Of a stretch of DNA of 64,000 bases, positions 25,001-36,735 are shown piece after piece. Source of the stretch: Chaetorhynchus papuensis (taxonomy: Eukaryota > Chordata > Aves > Passeriformes > Rhipiduridae). Position numbers and translations under genes: made by a program. Location of the stretch: assembly GCA_013396525.1 (NCBI GenBank), contig VWYX01000911.1, forward strand, positions 1-64,000, written 5' to 3'. The number at the start of each line of letters is the position of its first letter. Within the stretch, counting starts at the first letter, position 1. The notes below the pieces were generated by a model. It saw only the letters and a program-made list of their open reading frames with translations. It was not told the DNA's origin and made no database searches.

Positions 25001-28000
25001 GCAAAGAGGTAAGAGATTAATAAAAACAACCTTTTGTCTTCACACATTAAATGCTGCTTAAAGAAGGTGAATTAGTTATAAAGGTCAGAAAAGAAAATCA
25101 TTATCAACCAAAACAAGACAGCTTAACTCAGTGCCTGCCTATGTTAGATGCCAAATAACTTCCCAGAAGGTTTCTTCTACTCTGCAGCCGGGAGAATTGG
25201 TGACTGCAGCACACACTCACCACTGTTTTCCCAGCTTTTCTCCCTCTCCCTCTTCCTCACAGGGGAGCAGAAACAGGCATTTTAGCATGGAACACCTTTT
25301 GCTCCCATCATTTCAGGAGATCAAAACTAATCCATGTTAAAACAGAAAACCATTCACAATTACACTTATATTAGAACATGCTAATCTGAAATTACAGTTT
25401 TCAGGATATAAGAGAAGGAGTAAAATGAGACCTAAATATTTACAGCTACTTTACTATTACTATTTTGCTATACTTTTTAAAAGTGCTTAACCCGTGGGAA
25501 TAACATCTTTTTGTTTATAGACACATGCAGGCATGTAAACAAACTTTTGGGAATGGGGAATGTTTCACAACTTCACAGTCAGTGAGTGGGTCAAAAAAAC
25601 TTTAAAAAGTTTTTCTTCCATAAACAGATAATTTTTAATATTGCATTTTTTTTTAAATACACTTGTAGGTGTATGTGTAGATACATACAGATACATAAAC
25701 CTACTATAAACATACACAGATATAAATCTCACAAACAAATGAGATCTCTTTAGAGATAATTTCATAAAAGAGGAATAAATATTTTTACACAAGATGTATT
25801 CTTTTGCATTTTTGACAGGGCACATGAAACTCTGTACCTCCAGACAGCAGCCAACCTGGAATTGCTAGGGAGCTGGAAGAACAGACGTACCTTAAGGTCA
25901 TGTTATTCTACAGCTGCCTCTGAGGCACTCTCGTGTTTCCCTAAGCTGGCCACCACTAAAAACATTATATTGAGCAGAAGGATGTCTTGCTACAGTAAAT
26001 AAATAAATAACGTTCCCCTTTCCCCTTGATAATTTCAATTAAGATGTTTCAATAGGCAACATTTGAAAATCAGAGTAGCTTTTTCCCCACAAGAAAGTGG
26101 GAGGTTTACACTTACAGGCACTGGGACTTAGAATAACTGTATTCAGTAATAGCCTGAGGGGTTTCCTTAGAAAAGGAATTGAAGTTCCTGAGTCTTTTCA
26201 GGCCTACTAGTGCAAGGACAATACAGAAAAGAACATAATATAATTTGATGCACATCCACCAACTAAAAACTTAAACACAGTTATCAGATTGAGTATGTAG
26301 CTTTAGAGTACAAGTACAGGACACTGCTAAGACTTAATTCCATCCCCCAGAACCCTGTGGGCACCAGAAGGAAAGAATCACATTCACACTGCATTCACTT
26401 TTCAGATAAAAGATCATTTTCTACAGGATTAGAAAAGTCATTGCCTTGTAAGCGTGTAAAAAGAGCAAGCCCAAAGATTAGTCAGACTAACAATGACAAG
26501 CCTATCAGTGAAAAGGATACACAGTGACCAACATGCCCTGGCAGGAAAGAAGAAAGGACCCTTCTTCCCAAGGGATCATAATGTGAGTGCTGGGAGCCAG
26601 AAGGATTTACTGGGCAATAGGAACATTCCACACATGCATAGCTCCTTAAACACTTCCCTAGAATCTACCACTGACCATGGCACAGATAGCCCATGATACT
26701 GGGCTACAGAAATATTTGGTACCTCTCCAGTAAATGCAAGGTTTTTAACAGTATTAGCAGTAATAACACCCAACATAATCATAAGTAACAGAAAATTCAA
26801 AACATCCTCAAAACATCAGATATGATGGGGGGCTTGACCTGCTGCCTACAATGAGTACACAGGGTAGGTAAACCTGCTGAGGAACCTCAAGGCAAGCAGA
26901 AGTGAAAGCTTCCTAAAGCCTCCTGCCCAGGAAGTTTGCTGCGCACTCCACAGGAAATTCTGGCTATTTATCATTAGAAAATGCATGTTGTGGTTTTACC
27001 AGGGCATGTATAAACTATTCTGAAAACGTGGCACAGAACTTGCTCAGCCCCTTATAACTGAGTCTGTGCTGGTTTTGAGCTTGTTTGGGTTTTTTTCTAA
27101 TAGAATAAAAGTAAATACAAACACAATGAAGATCAACTGGGACAAGTGAAAATAAAACATTTGCTGTTGCTGAAATTATTGTGTTAGGACTGATTTTACC
27201 ACTAAACATGAGCTATTTTCTAACAGCTACTGAGGGAATAGACATTTATTCAAGCTTACTGGAAATTGAAAGACATTTAAAATATGGTCATAAAAGCCTG
27301 AAGAAACCTGCAAAGGAGGTGGGAAGTGAGTCATGGAAAATCTATTCTGATAAAAGAACACAGTCTTTAGAGATGGGAGGGGCAAATTCTGAGGAACTGG
27401 ATATCTAATTTTTAAAACATGGCAACCAGTGACTAGTAACCAGAATTTACTCACAGAGAAAAATCAGTCTTTGTTTACAGGGAAAAAAAAGGTGTGTTAA
27501 GGACTTTGTACTCTTTCTCAGGTATATGATAAAGGAAACTTGAGCAAACTAGTTTTAAGCCTCATTATTTAGAAAGGTATTTAGTGCCAGTCAAGCATTG
27601 GTAATAAAGAAATTTAAAAAATGAGGTGTATGTGATTAGTGAAACCAAGCTAACAACTGCACAAAGCATGCACAGCAACCAGGAGTAGTTTTAAGTGCAA
27701 GTCATTTTTACCGATTAATGTTTCATCCCCGACCACTCTGCAAATCTTCAGTTTTCCTTCCTTGTCAAAACAACCTGATGGGCACCTGGCCAACAATGCC
27801 AGATCTTTAGCATTGAATCTCATGGGGTTGCCAGGGAAGAGCATGAAGATGAGTAAGAGATGGAGGAGGACAATGATGGTGCTACTTAATCTGTTGAAGC
27901 TGAGCAAAATCTAGACAGCAGATGTGAAGGTCAACTGAAACATTAAAAACAAAACAAAAACTCAAAAAGATGCCACTGTTTATGGTGATTTCCATTCTAC

Positions 28001-28440
28001 TGTGCACTCCACTCCACTCTACTTTCTTTCCATAATATATGAGCAGTGTAAGTAATAAGGGAAAAAACCCAAGATCACATAGGTGATCCCTAAGACTTCT
28101 CAAGAAAGGAAAATTTAGTTTCTTTTCAGTAGTTCTAGAACCTCATGCAGAAGCTGTAATTTTATGCAGCATTTCCACAGTTAATTAATACCACTAAAAA
28201 TATATTTTGACTATAGGCATATAAATAACTAGAAAGCTCAAATAGTCATTTAGAGGGCAAGAGGAAGAGGGTAGATTGCCTTTTATTCCCATCTCCTTCA
28301 CAGGAACAATAGCTCTAACAAAATACCAAGTGCTAACTATAAAAGTTCACTATTCTGACAGTTCCCAGTTCTTTTGGAATATTTTCTTCTGTGGTTTCAG
28401 GAAATAAGTTGTGCATTTCTCTCCCTCAGCACACCCCCAC

Positions 28441-28462
28441 AAAAAAAAAAAAAAAAAAAAAA
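28441..28462. repeat. Poly(A) run, 22 bp
   Basis: Longest homopolymer in the window, followed by GAAAGAAAA. The sequence upstream does not look like a retrocopy that I recognise. Confidence 0.85.
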
Positions 28463-30175
28463 GAAAGAAAACCAACCCAACAGCTTTCATTTATTGGAAC
28501 TACATAAGCGGAACTTAATGAAAAAATTATACTTGACACATATATAAGAGATCCTTGTTTCTTTCTCAAAACCTCTCCTCTGTTTATTGGAAATTATTTT
28601 AATATTAAGTTCCATAGGAGTTTTGACCACTGGAGATTTGGAAACAAATATTTTTGTCCAAATTGCAGTTAACACAGCACCATTTCATACTGCTGCAAGA
28701 GGAGAAGGGCAGAAAAGCACTTCTAGAGATCTTCCTTTAAATCCCCGCAATAGTCTATGCTTTTAATATCCAATACTTTTGTAAAGGCCTTTCGCAAAAA
28801 AAGAATTCTTGGTATGACCCTTACACAATCAAGCAAGTAAAGCCTGTCAGATGGATTTTAATACTCCTACACAGTCTAAGAAAAAAAAAACCTGCCCAAT
28901 ACTCAGCACACAGGCTTCAGAAGCCAGTTTCAGTCTCTAAATCAGAAGCCTTTATTCTTCAAAGAGCAGCATTGACATCTTTATATGGTGGAGAACTACA
29001 ATTCTTAACAATTCCTGATCAAGTTCCTCTCAACTGTTGAGCTGAAGGACAAGTTACATCTTCTGCACTGTATCTTTCTGTGGGCCCTTTCTTTCCTACT
29101 TTTACCTTTATATTCACTTTCTTTTTGAGTTTATCCCCCAAGCAATGGCCACTGCTGTGTCCTGTAATTTCCAACAGCCATACCACAGCCAATTCCAATA
29201 GTTCAATGACAGTGAAAGCAGACCTAACTTAACTATTACTTTGTACATCTGAAAAAATAACCAAGTCAAAAATATGATGTTCTGAAGACAAATCTCCAAG
29301 TAATTTTTTCCTCCTAGGGTGGTTCTACAGAACTGGCATAAAACTAAAAGCTCTTTAGTTTCCCTTCCATTGTCAAATACCCTGGCAAGCAAGGAAAAGA
29401 ATAAATACATGCAAGCAGTCCCAACATGCATCTAAGCAGTAGAAGGTGCTGCTCCAACTTTTCCATTCATTCCCACACATACACCTTCTTTCTTGTTTTC
29501 CTTGAGCATCAGCAGCTATACTTCTTTCACCCCATCTGCATAATCTTCTTGAAATAACCTCATAACTTCATGGTCATCTCAAAACCTGACCCACAATTTC
29601 CAGCACAAGGATGCTGTTGTGTGCAAAATGAGCTACCAGAGGCTCCATCATGCAGGTGCAGCTGGCTGCCAATGTTTTGTAAATTGATAGACTACAGCTG
29701 TGGAAAGATGACTCATTCAGCACTTACAAATAGGATATTTATCATACACTGTAATCTTACACTATGAGCATATTCACTGTTGGAGACCAAACCCATCCAA
29801 AGACGCTGGTTGGGCCACAGGACACACAAAACGCAGCCACAGTGGACCCTTGCAGAAGGAACTTTGGAACTGGTAGTGCAGACATTCCTACCACTCTCCA
29901 TATGCTGAATGGAATTAATTCTTCATTTTTTTTTACAGCCACAGACTGTATTTTTAACAGCAGAGAGCACAGTCTTTGCAATAGACCAATTTGCTTTTCA
30001 AGAAAAACAACAAAGTTTTGCAAGCTAAACAATTTCTGTGGTCTCCAAAAGTGCACTGTTTTGGTTTTGGGTGGTTCCCTCTTAGACAGATATCTTGCAC
30101 ACCTTTCACACAGCTCATTGGTGCCCTTCTTGTAGAGAACAATGTTCTAGAAATCCAACAGCAACCAACCTCCTT

Positions 30176-30227
30176 ATTGGCTTGTGAACCAATCAGTTCC
30201 AGTCCTTTTTATAAAAACCCTATAAAT
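30176..30227 (+). promoter_or_regulatory. Promoter-like CCAAT/TATA cluster
   Basis: An inverted CCAAT box (ATTGG, 30176-30180), a direct CCAAT box in the context ACCAATCAG (30188-30196), a TATAAAAA box (about 30210-30217), and a second TATAAAT (30221-30227) lie in correct order and spacing for a plus-strand core promoter or an LTR U3. No convincing coding exon follows, and no TG...CA LTR ends were found. An AATAAAG occurs downstream near 30383. It could be a non-coding RNA promoter, a decayed LTR, or chance. Confidence 0.3.
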
Positions 30228-33200
30228 CTACCCTAAATAGCTTCTTCATCTACTTACAGTTGTTCTTGATTGCTTCAATCTCTTTGAGTAGCATAAAGAA
30301 AATCAGAACGTATGAGTCTGGTCCCAGATGGAAAAGCCTTGAAAACTGTCAGTAATTGAATGAAATCTAAGTTATCAAAGCAAATAAAGGTTACTGGCTA
30401 AACTCTTAATTATGCTTAAATGCAGTAATTACTGCAATGCACAGATATCTGTACTCCACGTTGAACTGCAAAACACAGAGACAAGTTGTAAACTGCTATT
30501 AAGAAAGCATTCTCTTTCCAGCAAAGGAAAAAACAATGCCAGGTAAACAGAACACACCGGGCTTCTGGAAAGGTTATTAAAAGGAATGAAGAAGTTCCAG
30601 GAGGAGATGTGCATATTGATTTTGTTATTTTCCCCTCCAGGGGAGACAGTACATATCTTGCACTCATCTATCAGTAACATAGCTGCAGCCTAGAAATTCC
30701 TTTTATCACGTCTGTGCACCACTTGCTCTGCATAGGAGCCACAACATGTAAATCATGGGGGACAGTAAGAGCAGTACAGAGCAGAAAAACCCTTGAGACA
30801 CCACACTTTTGTACACATCAGCCAGTACCTGGAAATGCAAGGCAGCAGGGCCAGCAGCTCCACAGCAATAATAATCAAGGTGCCTGTTCCCTGGAAGTTT
30901 GCCAGAGAAGCTAAACTAATCTGACAGTGTCTGAATATTATTCAGACCTAAAAGGTGTAAGAGATTGTGGAATTCCAACTTGGGTTTAACTTAGAAACTC
31001 GATGACCATTCAAAGGCTATCACAACCAGGGATCACAACAAAAAAATTAAAGGTAAACAACCCCAAAGGACATATCTGTCTTCAGCTGCAGCACTGGGTC
31101 TCCTGGAAGTAGCAGAAAGACTTTCTAGCTCAATAATCCACTTCCCTTCTGCCTCCATTTCAGACTGAAACCGTCAGTCAGGGAAACCACTTATTCATAC
31201 AATGCCTTTAAATGTTTGTCCTAGATAATTTCTTTCCTAGCATGAACTCAGAGAGAAAAGATATTATCTTCAGTTATTTAACACCAGTGGTTCAAGAGAC
31301 AGGCATTATTTAATGCTCATGGCTAGAGACAGAGGCATGCTGAGTCTAAAGTCCCTCTCAACAATCTTCCACACACAATCACCACAACCATAATTTATAA
31401 ACAAACTGGACCAGTCAATTACATTGTGAGTGGTCAGGAGAGAAAGAGGTGGAGGAGGCTATGTCCTTGGAAGCAGTAATTTTAGAACAGATGACCCTTT
31501 TGACAGCTCATAGACCACAAAATTTATCAATTTCTCTGCTGGATGTCCCCTATCTCCCTGCATTTGAAGTTATAGTTTTCATGATCACTTTCTATGGACA
31601 TGGAAAAATCAGAACTATTTGATTCATGTGACACAGAAAAAGAGCTGCAATATGTAGTTTGTGTAAACACCAGCCTTATAAGTTGCACATCTCTGATTAG
31701 TACAATGAGAGGAAAGCACATTTTGGATCACTTGAAGAGATGCAAACCCACCTCTTACCCTATACAAAAACATTAGAAGTCAAAAAACCCAGTAGCATGT
31801 TTGAGTACATTTTTAAAGTATAAGGAAGTTTTATCATATAAAATCTGCACAAAATGGACTTCAGTACTTAAGGGCTAGCATGAATAACAGCTACCCATTG
31901 AAAAATTTGCAACTCTTTCACCTTGCAGAACAGCTATTAAAGCATATTTTATTCTTTTTGGACAACTGCCACACCGTACCTGTCCAAAGCAGGAAGTGCA
32001 GGAGGTCACTGCTGCCAGCACCAAAGGGACTAAAGCACCTTCATGGCTGCATGCACTACCCTGAAACAACACTTTCAGCAGAGTCTCTTAGGTTCCAAGT
32101 TTTCTTACATATCATAAGCCCAGATCAACATCAAATCAGTGCATAAAACCTTGCAGCTTTCATTAATACTGCATATAATTCTAGATATTTTGATAAAGTG
32201 TTAAAATACAAGTTTTTTAATACTGCAGTCTCCTAAACCTCTGAATCAAAGTCAATAAAATTGACTGCCCAATTTCACTAGTTTAGCTATGTCAAAAAGA
32301 AAAACACCAGAACTCACATCTTCAAGTCCTCAGAGACCCTGCCAAATGCATTCTAAACTCCCATCCTCTTTCTTTGAAAAGGTACAATATTTTTAGTTCA
32401 CATCATTTTGCATTAAGAACTTCTTTAATCTTTGCAACACACGGCACAGGAAACAGCCTTCAAAAGGAAAGATGCAAAATTAGTCCATAATTTTGTCTTC
32501 AAAAATTATATTCTTTTTCAGCAAAGAGATACTGCTAATTTCTCATACCGTCTCTTTATTAGGCCATAAAATATAAATAATATGTTGTGCTCCCCCATTA
32601 AAACTCTCCATTCTATCCCTGATCCCTGCACATTGAAACAAAACACTAGGTTTTCTGCCTTGGAGTTGGAAATGAGAGTATAAGGCAGAGTCAGCAAAAA
32701 GAATTAATACATGGCAGGAGTTTCAAATAGGCAGAAATATGGATATATCTAAGTAAAAATTTAAAAAATCTGTACTTAAATCTATATTTAAGTTTTACCA
32801 TGAAAATCATTAACAGCTGATCAGTGGGGAAGAAAACTCCTGGCTGACATAAATTCAGGGACTGCATTCCAAAGAAGGTTTCAGAGATCTGCAAAGGCAA
32901 CCTTAATATAAAGGGAGAAAGCAGTAGAAAGATGTAGAAAAATTTATCTTAACAAAAGAATCATCTCTTTAGGTTTGGGTTTTTCTTTTTTCCTCACTGA
33001 AGTAAGACAGGCAAGACCTATATACCAAGTATCACTAAGCACTAGGCTATCTACAGAAGGTATCTCTTGGCAATACAAAGTTATCCATGCCTTTCTGTAA
33101 GAAGTTAAAGATGCTTATCAGCTGGCTGCATGCAGTCAAGCTAACTGATTATACCCAGGGAAAATTTCAGTTTCTTTCTAGCTGCTCAATCCCCTCACTT

Positions 33201-34139
33201 TGTCTCCTGGCTGTCTTATTTCCTTCCAGCAAGGTCAAAACTAGGGCTGATCAAATAATGTTTGTAGTTTTCACTTATATTTTGGTAGGCTGCAAGTACT
33301 ATAGCAATCTATGTGAACAGATTATCATCCTTAACTAAATCAAATGTTTCTTCCTACAATTTATCAGCCTTTGTGTCTTTCAAAAACAATTAGAATCAAA
33401 AAATGACAGGCCTGCAATATTCACCAAGTTAATAAGTCATGCCATTTCCTAGGACACCCTTTACTGAGCATCGAAAATAATTTTGAAATTTTTTTTTGCT
33501 TGCATAGAAGAAAGGTAACAGAAACATTAAATAATCATCCATTTTCACATGTTTATTTCAGTTGTATTTTATGCTGAATCACACACACCATATTGTAATA
33601 ACTTTATCCTCTGCAAGTTTTCAGTTCAGTTGCCCTTACCTCACTATGCCTGAACAATAACATAGGAGCTCCAGGTGATATGGGAATCCCTAACCAGCTC
33701 CAGACTTCTTCCAAAGGATGCATGACCTTGCAATGGCATAACTGTGCACCACATAAACCAACCAGCACCCTCACCCTCTATCACCGCTCTTTGCAAGTCC
33801 CTTTTTAAAAGTCTTAAATCAAACAAGACCTTAAAAGCAAAGTTATCTCCTGAAAAAAAAAAAAAAAGGCTGTAAGAGGTGAGCTATTCTATTTGGAGAC
33901 AGATAATGAAAAATTAAATGCTGGCTTGGCTTGAAGGTATTCCCTTCAGCTGAAAAAAATAGCAACCATGCAGAACAGCTCCGTCTTCCCTTCTGCTGAC
34001 AGATTCCCCAGTCAAGCAAATTCCTAAATGATTCATGTAGTTTCCCAGCATTCATTCCCAGATTGCATTCAGACATGATCTTTCTGGGGGAGGGGGAAAA
34101 AAAAATCTTGCCTTTTGTTTCCTCTAAAAGGGATAATGC

Positions 34140-34600
34140 TAATAAGCCCTTACGGCCAACAGGTATCACCTGACACACCCACCGAACGATGTACTTCCAG
34201 CTACCGACACTGATCCAGCTGAAAACCTGCCCTGCGAGAAGGAAGTCATTTATCTGTTGGGGGAGTTGTCCCATGGGGTTTTAGTGCACCACGCTAGGCA
34301 GAGATTGAGCAAGAATCTACTGCTTTGCTCAGCACAGCCGCCTCACCGTGACACCAAGCGTTCCAAGTGCAACTTCCCTCGGGCTGTGCCTGAGCAGCCG
34401 CTGACCCGACACAGGTACAGGCTCCTGGAAAAGGGAGCCCTCCTTCCCCACAGCAGCAGCAGTGCTGATGGAGCCACACAGTCAGCTCAAGGAACTGACC
34501 TCGATGACAACCTAACCAAGCTGTTCCCTGATCTACCCGGCTGCAGAGATGCCAGTGCCAGCCCAACACGGAGGACAGAAGTGTGCCCCCACAGGCAATC
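34140..34600. other. CpG-richer patch, island-like
   Basis: By eye this stretch is richer in G+C and CpG than its surroundings. CpGs occur, for example, in TACGG, ACCGAACGATG, CAGCCGCC, AGCGTTCC, CTCGGGC, CAGCCGCTGACCCGACAC and CTCGATG. A 133-codon plus-strand frame (34257-34658) crosses it but has no recognisable domain. It may be an unannotated promoter, a 5' exon of a non-coding RNA, or simply a local GC fluctuation. Confidence 0.3.
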
Positions 34601-35663
34601 CTTCTGCAGAGAATTACAGACTTGTCAGCTAAGGATGAGGGTGTACCTGCAGCCTTAGGACAATTCCCGTATGAAGGACTTCAAACATAGTCCTTTCTCA
34701 AGAAGATTCCTGACAAATCCAAATTAATCCATGACCTTTACTCCAATTTCCAACTATATTTTCAAGCAACACTGTGTAAATTCCTCCTTCTCCCGTGTCT
34801 GCTCAGCCACAGCCATGCTGCAGCACTGGCTATAACTTTCTCTTGGGCCAGCAAGAAACTGGGTTATGGAATTTATCTTCCATAACACTTGAAAACAAAT
34901 ACCAAAGGTTAAGTCAGTCTTTCAAAACCCTATTCAAAAGTGACTGCACCAACTAATGTTTCAAGACATCAGCTACATGCAAACAACTGTGAAGACAAGT
35001 TCAGCCACTATTGTGACCCCATGGGTTCGGAGCAGGTGGACCCCAACTAAATATTAGCATTTCAGTCACTACTTACTTACAAATTTATTTACACAGCAGA
35101 TTCCTTTCTCTAGTCTCCAGTAATGAAAATACACAAACCTGTAACCTGCCATTTCAATCAAAACAAAACAAAACAAAACTCCCAAGTAAATGAGCATTGC
35201 ATAGCTCAATTCACCAGGAGCTCCTATACACAATCAGTAGTAAAACCAGCCTGGGGGAGGTGGCTTGCTGGGAACAGTGATCCCATAAAGAAAGGAACAA
35301 ATGTAGGACACAGTAACCAGTTTCAAAAAATATTGCACTATATTGCTCCATTCTGCAAGATACAGTATCTGAGTGGCAATAACTGGAACTTTTGCCTCTA
35401 GAAGATTTATTTCCTCTCTCTTTCAATATCTATAAACATGCAAAAGATAGAAGCAAACTTAAAATACAAAAATGCTGCAGCATCATTTTCAGTGGTCATT
35501 TCTACTATAACAGACAAATTACTGTATTAAGACTGCAGATTGTACTCTCTAAGATACAGGATTTTATCTTAAGTTTGCAGTCCCCAACACCTTTGAATTT
35601 CTTAACCATTTTGGTTTGCATCATATCCTAGAGCTAAAAAGTTTCATCAGTCTTAACAGCTAC

Positions 35664-35678
35664 ATATATATATATATA
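35664..35678. repeat. Short (TA)n microsatellite
   Basis: Uninterrupted alternating A/T tract of about 15 bp. Confidence 0.8.
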
Positions 35679-36156
35679 AAAGAAATACCACATTGCTGAG
35701 AAAACAGTTTCTGTTTACTTCTCCTCTTCCCCTAAACTTATGATATCTGAGGAATAACTAAACTATAAGTATTAAAAATATTTTAACAGCATATTTGAGA
35801 GATTTGGGGTTCATTTGAGCTCCAAAACATTCCAGCTAAGAGATGACTGAATCTAGTCACCCACAAAATAAAATACAACGTAATATCTTTTGAGACTAAG
35901 GAGATCAAGTACTTTAAATAAAATCTCTTTTGTAAGTTCCAGACAGTTCTGGAATTCACCATCATTTTTCTCTTGGTAATAACAGGAAGGAGGAACTCCT
36001 CCCGCTCTCTTTAATAGCGCTAATTCTGCTTTGGTTGTCCTTTCTCCATACAACCATTATGAAAATAATAGAAGTGCTTTTCCTCCGGAACTATCACAGA
36101 AACTAACTCACCCAGCAGAGGCTTTGATTTTAGTGTTCCATATTTAGCGGGAGACC

Positions 36157-36161
36157 CCATG
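36157..36161. repeat. Target-site duplication, left copy (CCATG)
   Basis: A 5-bp direct repeat directly left of the LTR at 36162. The partner is at 36731-36735. Five base pairs is usual for ERVL (class III) elements. Confidence 0.7.
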
Positions 36162-36730
36162 TGCTGGGATAGAGTTAATTTCCTTCCCAGTGGCTGCTAT
36201 GGGGCTGAGTTTTGGGTTTGTGCTGAACACAGGGTTGATAATACAGAGATGTTTTTGTTATTGCTGAGCAGGGCTTACACAGAGCCAAGGTGTTTTCTGC
36301 TTTTCTGCCACACTGGTGATGAAGTTGGGGTTGCCTGGGAGGGTGGAAGGAGACCCAGCCTGGGCAGGTGACTGCAGCTGACCAAAGGGATGTCCCAGAC
36401 CATGGGACATCGTGCTCAGGATATAAAATAAAGTGGAAGAAGGAGGAAAGGGGAGATGTTTGGAGTGATGGGGTTTGTTTTCCCAAGTTGCATGTGATGG
36501 GGCCCTGCTCTCCTGGAGATGGCTGAACACATGCCTGCCCATGGGAAGCACAGAATTCATTCCTTGTTTTGTTTTGCTTGTGTGTGTGGCTTTTGCTTTC
36601 CCCATTAATCTGTCTTTATCTCAACCCATGAGTTTCCAGGCTTCTACCCTTCTGGTTCTCTCCTGGTTCCCACTGGTGGGGGAGGGAGAGATTGGGTACC
36701 TGGGGCTTGGTGGCTGCCTGAACTATGATA
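36162..36730 (+). mobile_element. Solo LTR of avian ERVL type
   Basis: A 569-bp plus-strand LTR of a type I recognise from many bird genomes. It opens TGCTGGGATAGAGTTAATT. U3 carries CTGACCAAAGGGATGTCCCA and a TATAAAA box (36422-36428). R/U5 carries GGAGATGGCTGAACACATGC and GTCTTTATCTCAACCCATGA. The end, CTATGATA, differs from the expected terminus by C-to-T changes only, including the loss of the final CA. Perfect CCATG duplications flank it. No internal sequence adjoins it, so it is a solo LTR. Frames at 36159-36371 and 36475-36828 are shadows of it. Confidence 0.85.
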
Positions 36731-36735
36731 CCATG
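36731..36735. repeat. Target-site duplication, right copy (CCATG)
   Basis: Exact copy of 36157-36161 following the LTR. Confidence 0.7.

Larger units (their letters stand above)
22010..36156. other. Long non-coding stretch with a few candidate regulatory patches
   Basis: Mostly AT-rich unique DNA without recognisable exons, RNA genes or mobile elements. Noted inside: an A22 run (28441-28462), a promoter-like cluster (30176-30227), an A15 run (33853-33867), a CpG-richer patch (about 34140-34600) and a TA microsatellite (35664-35678). Confidence 0.5.
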
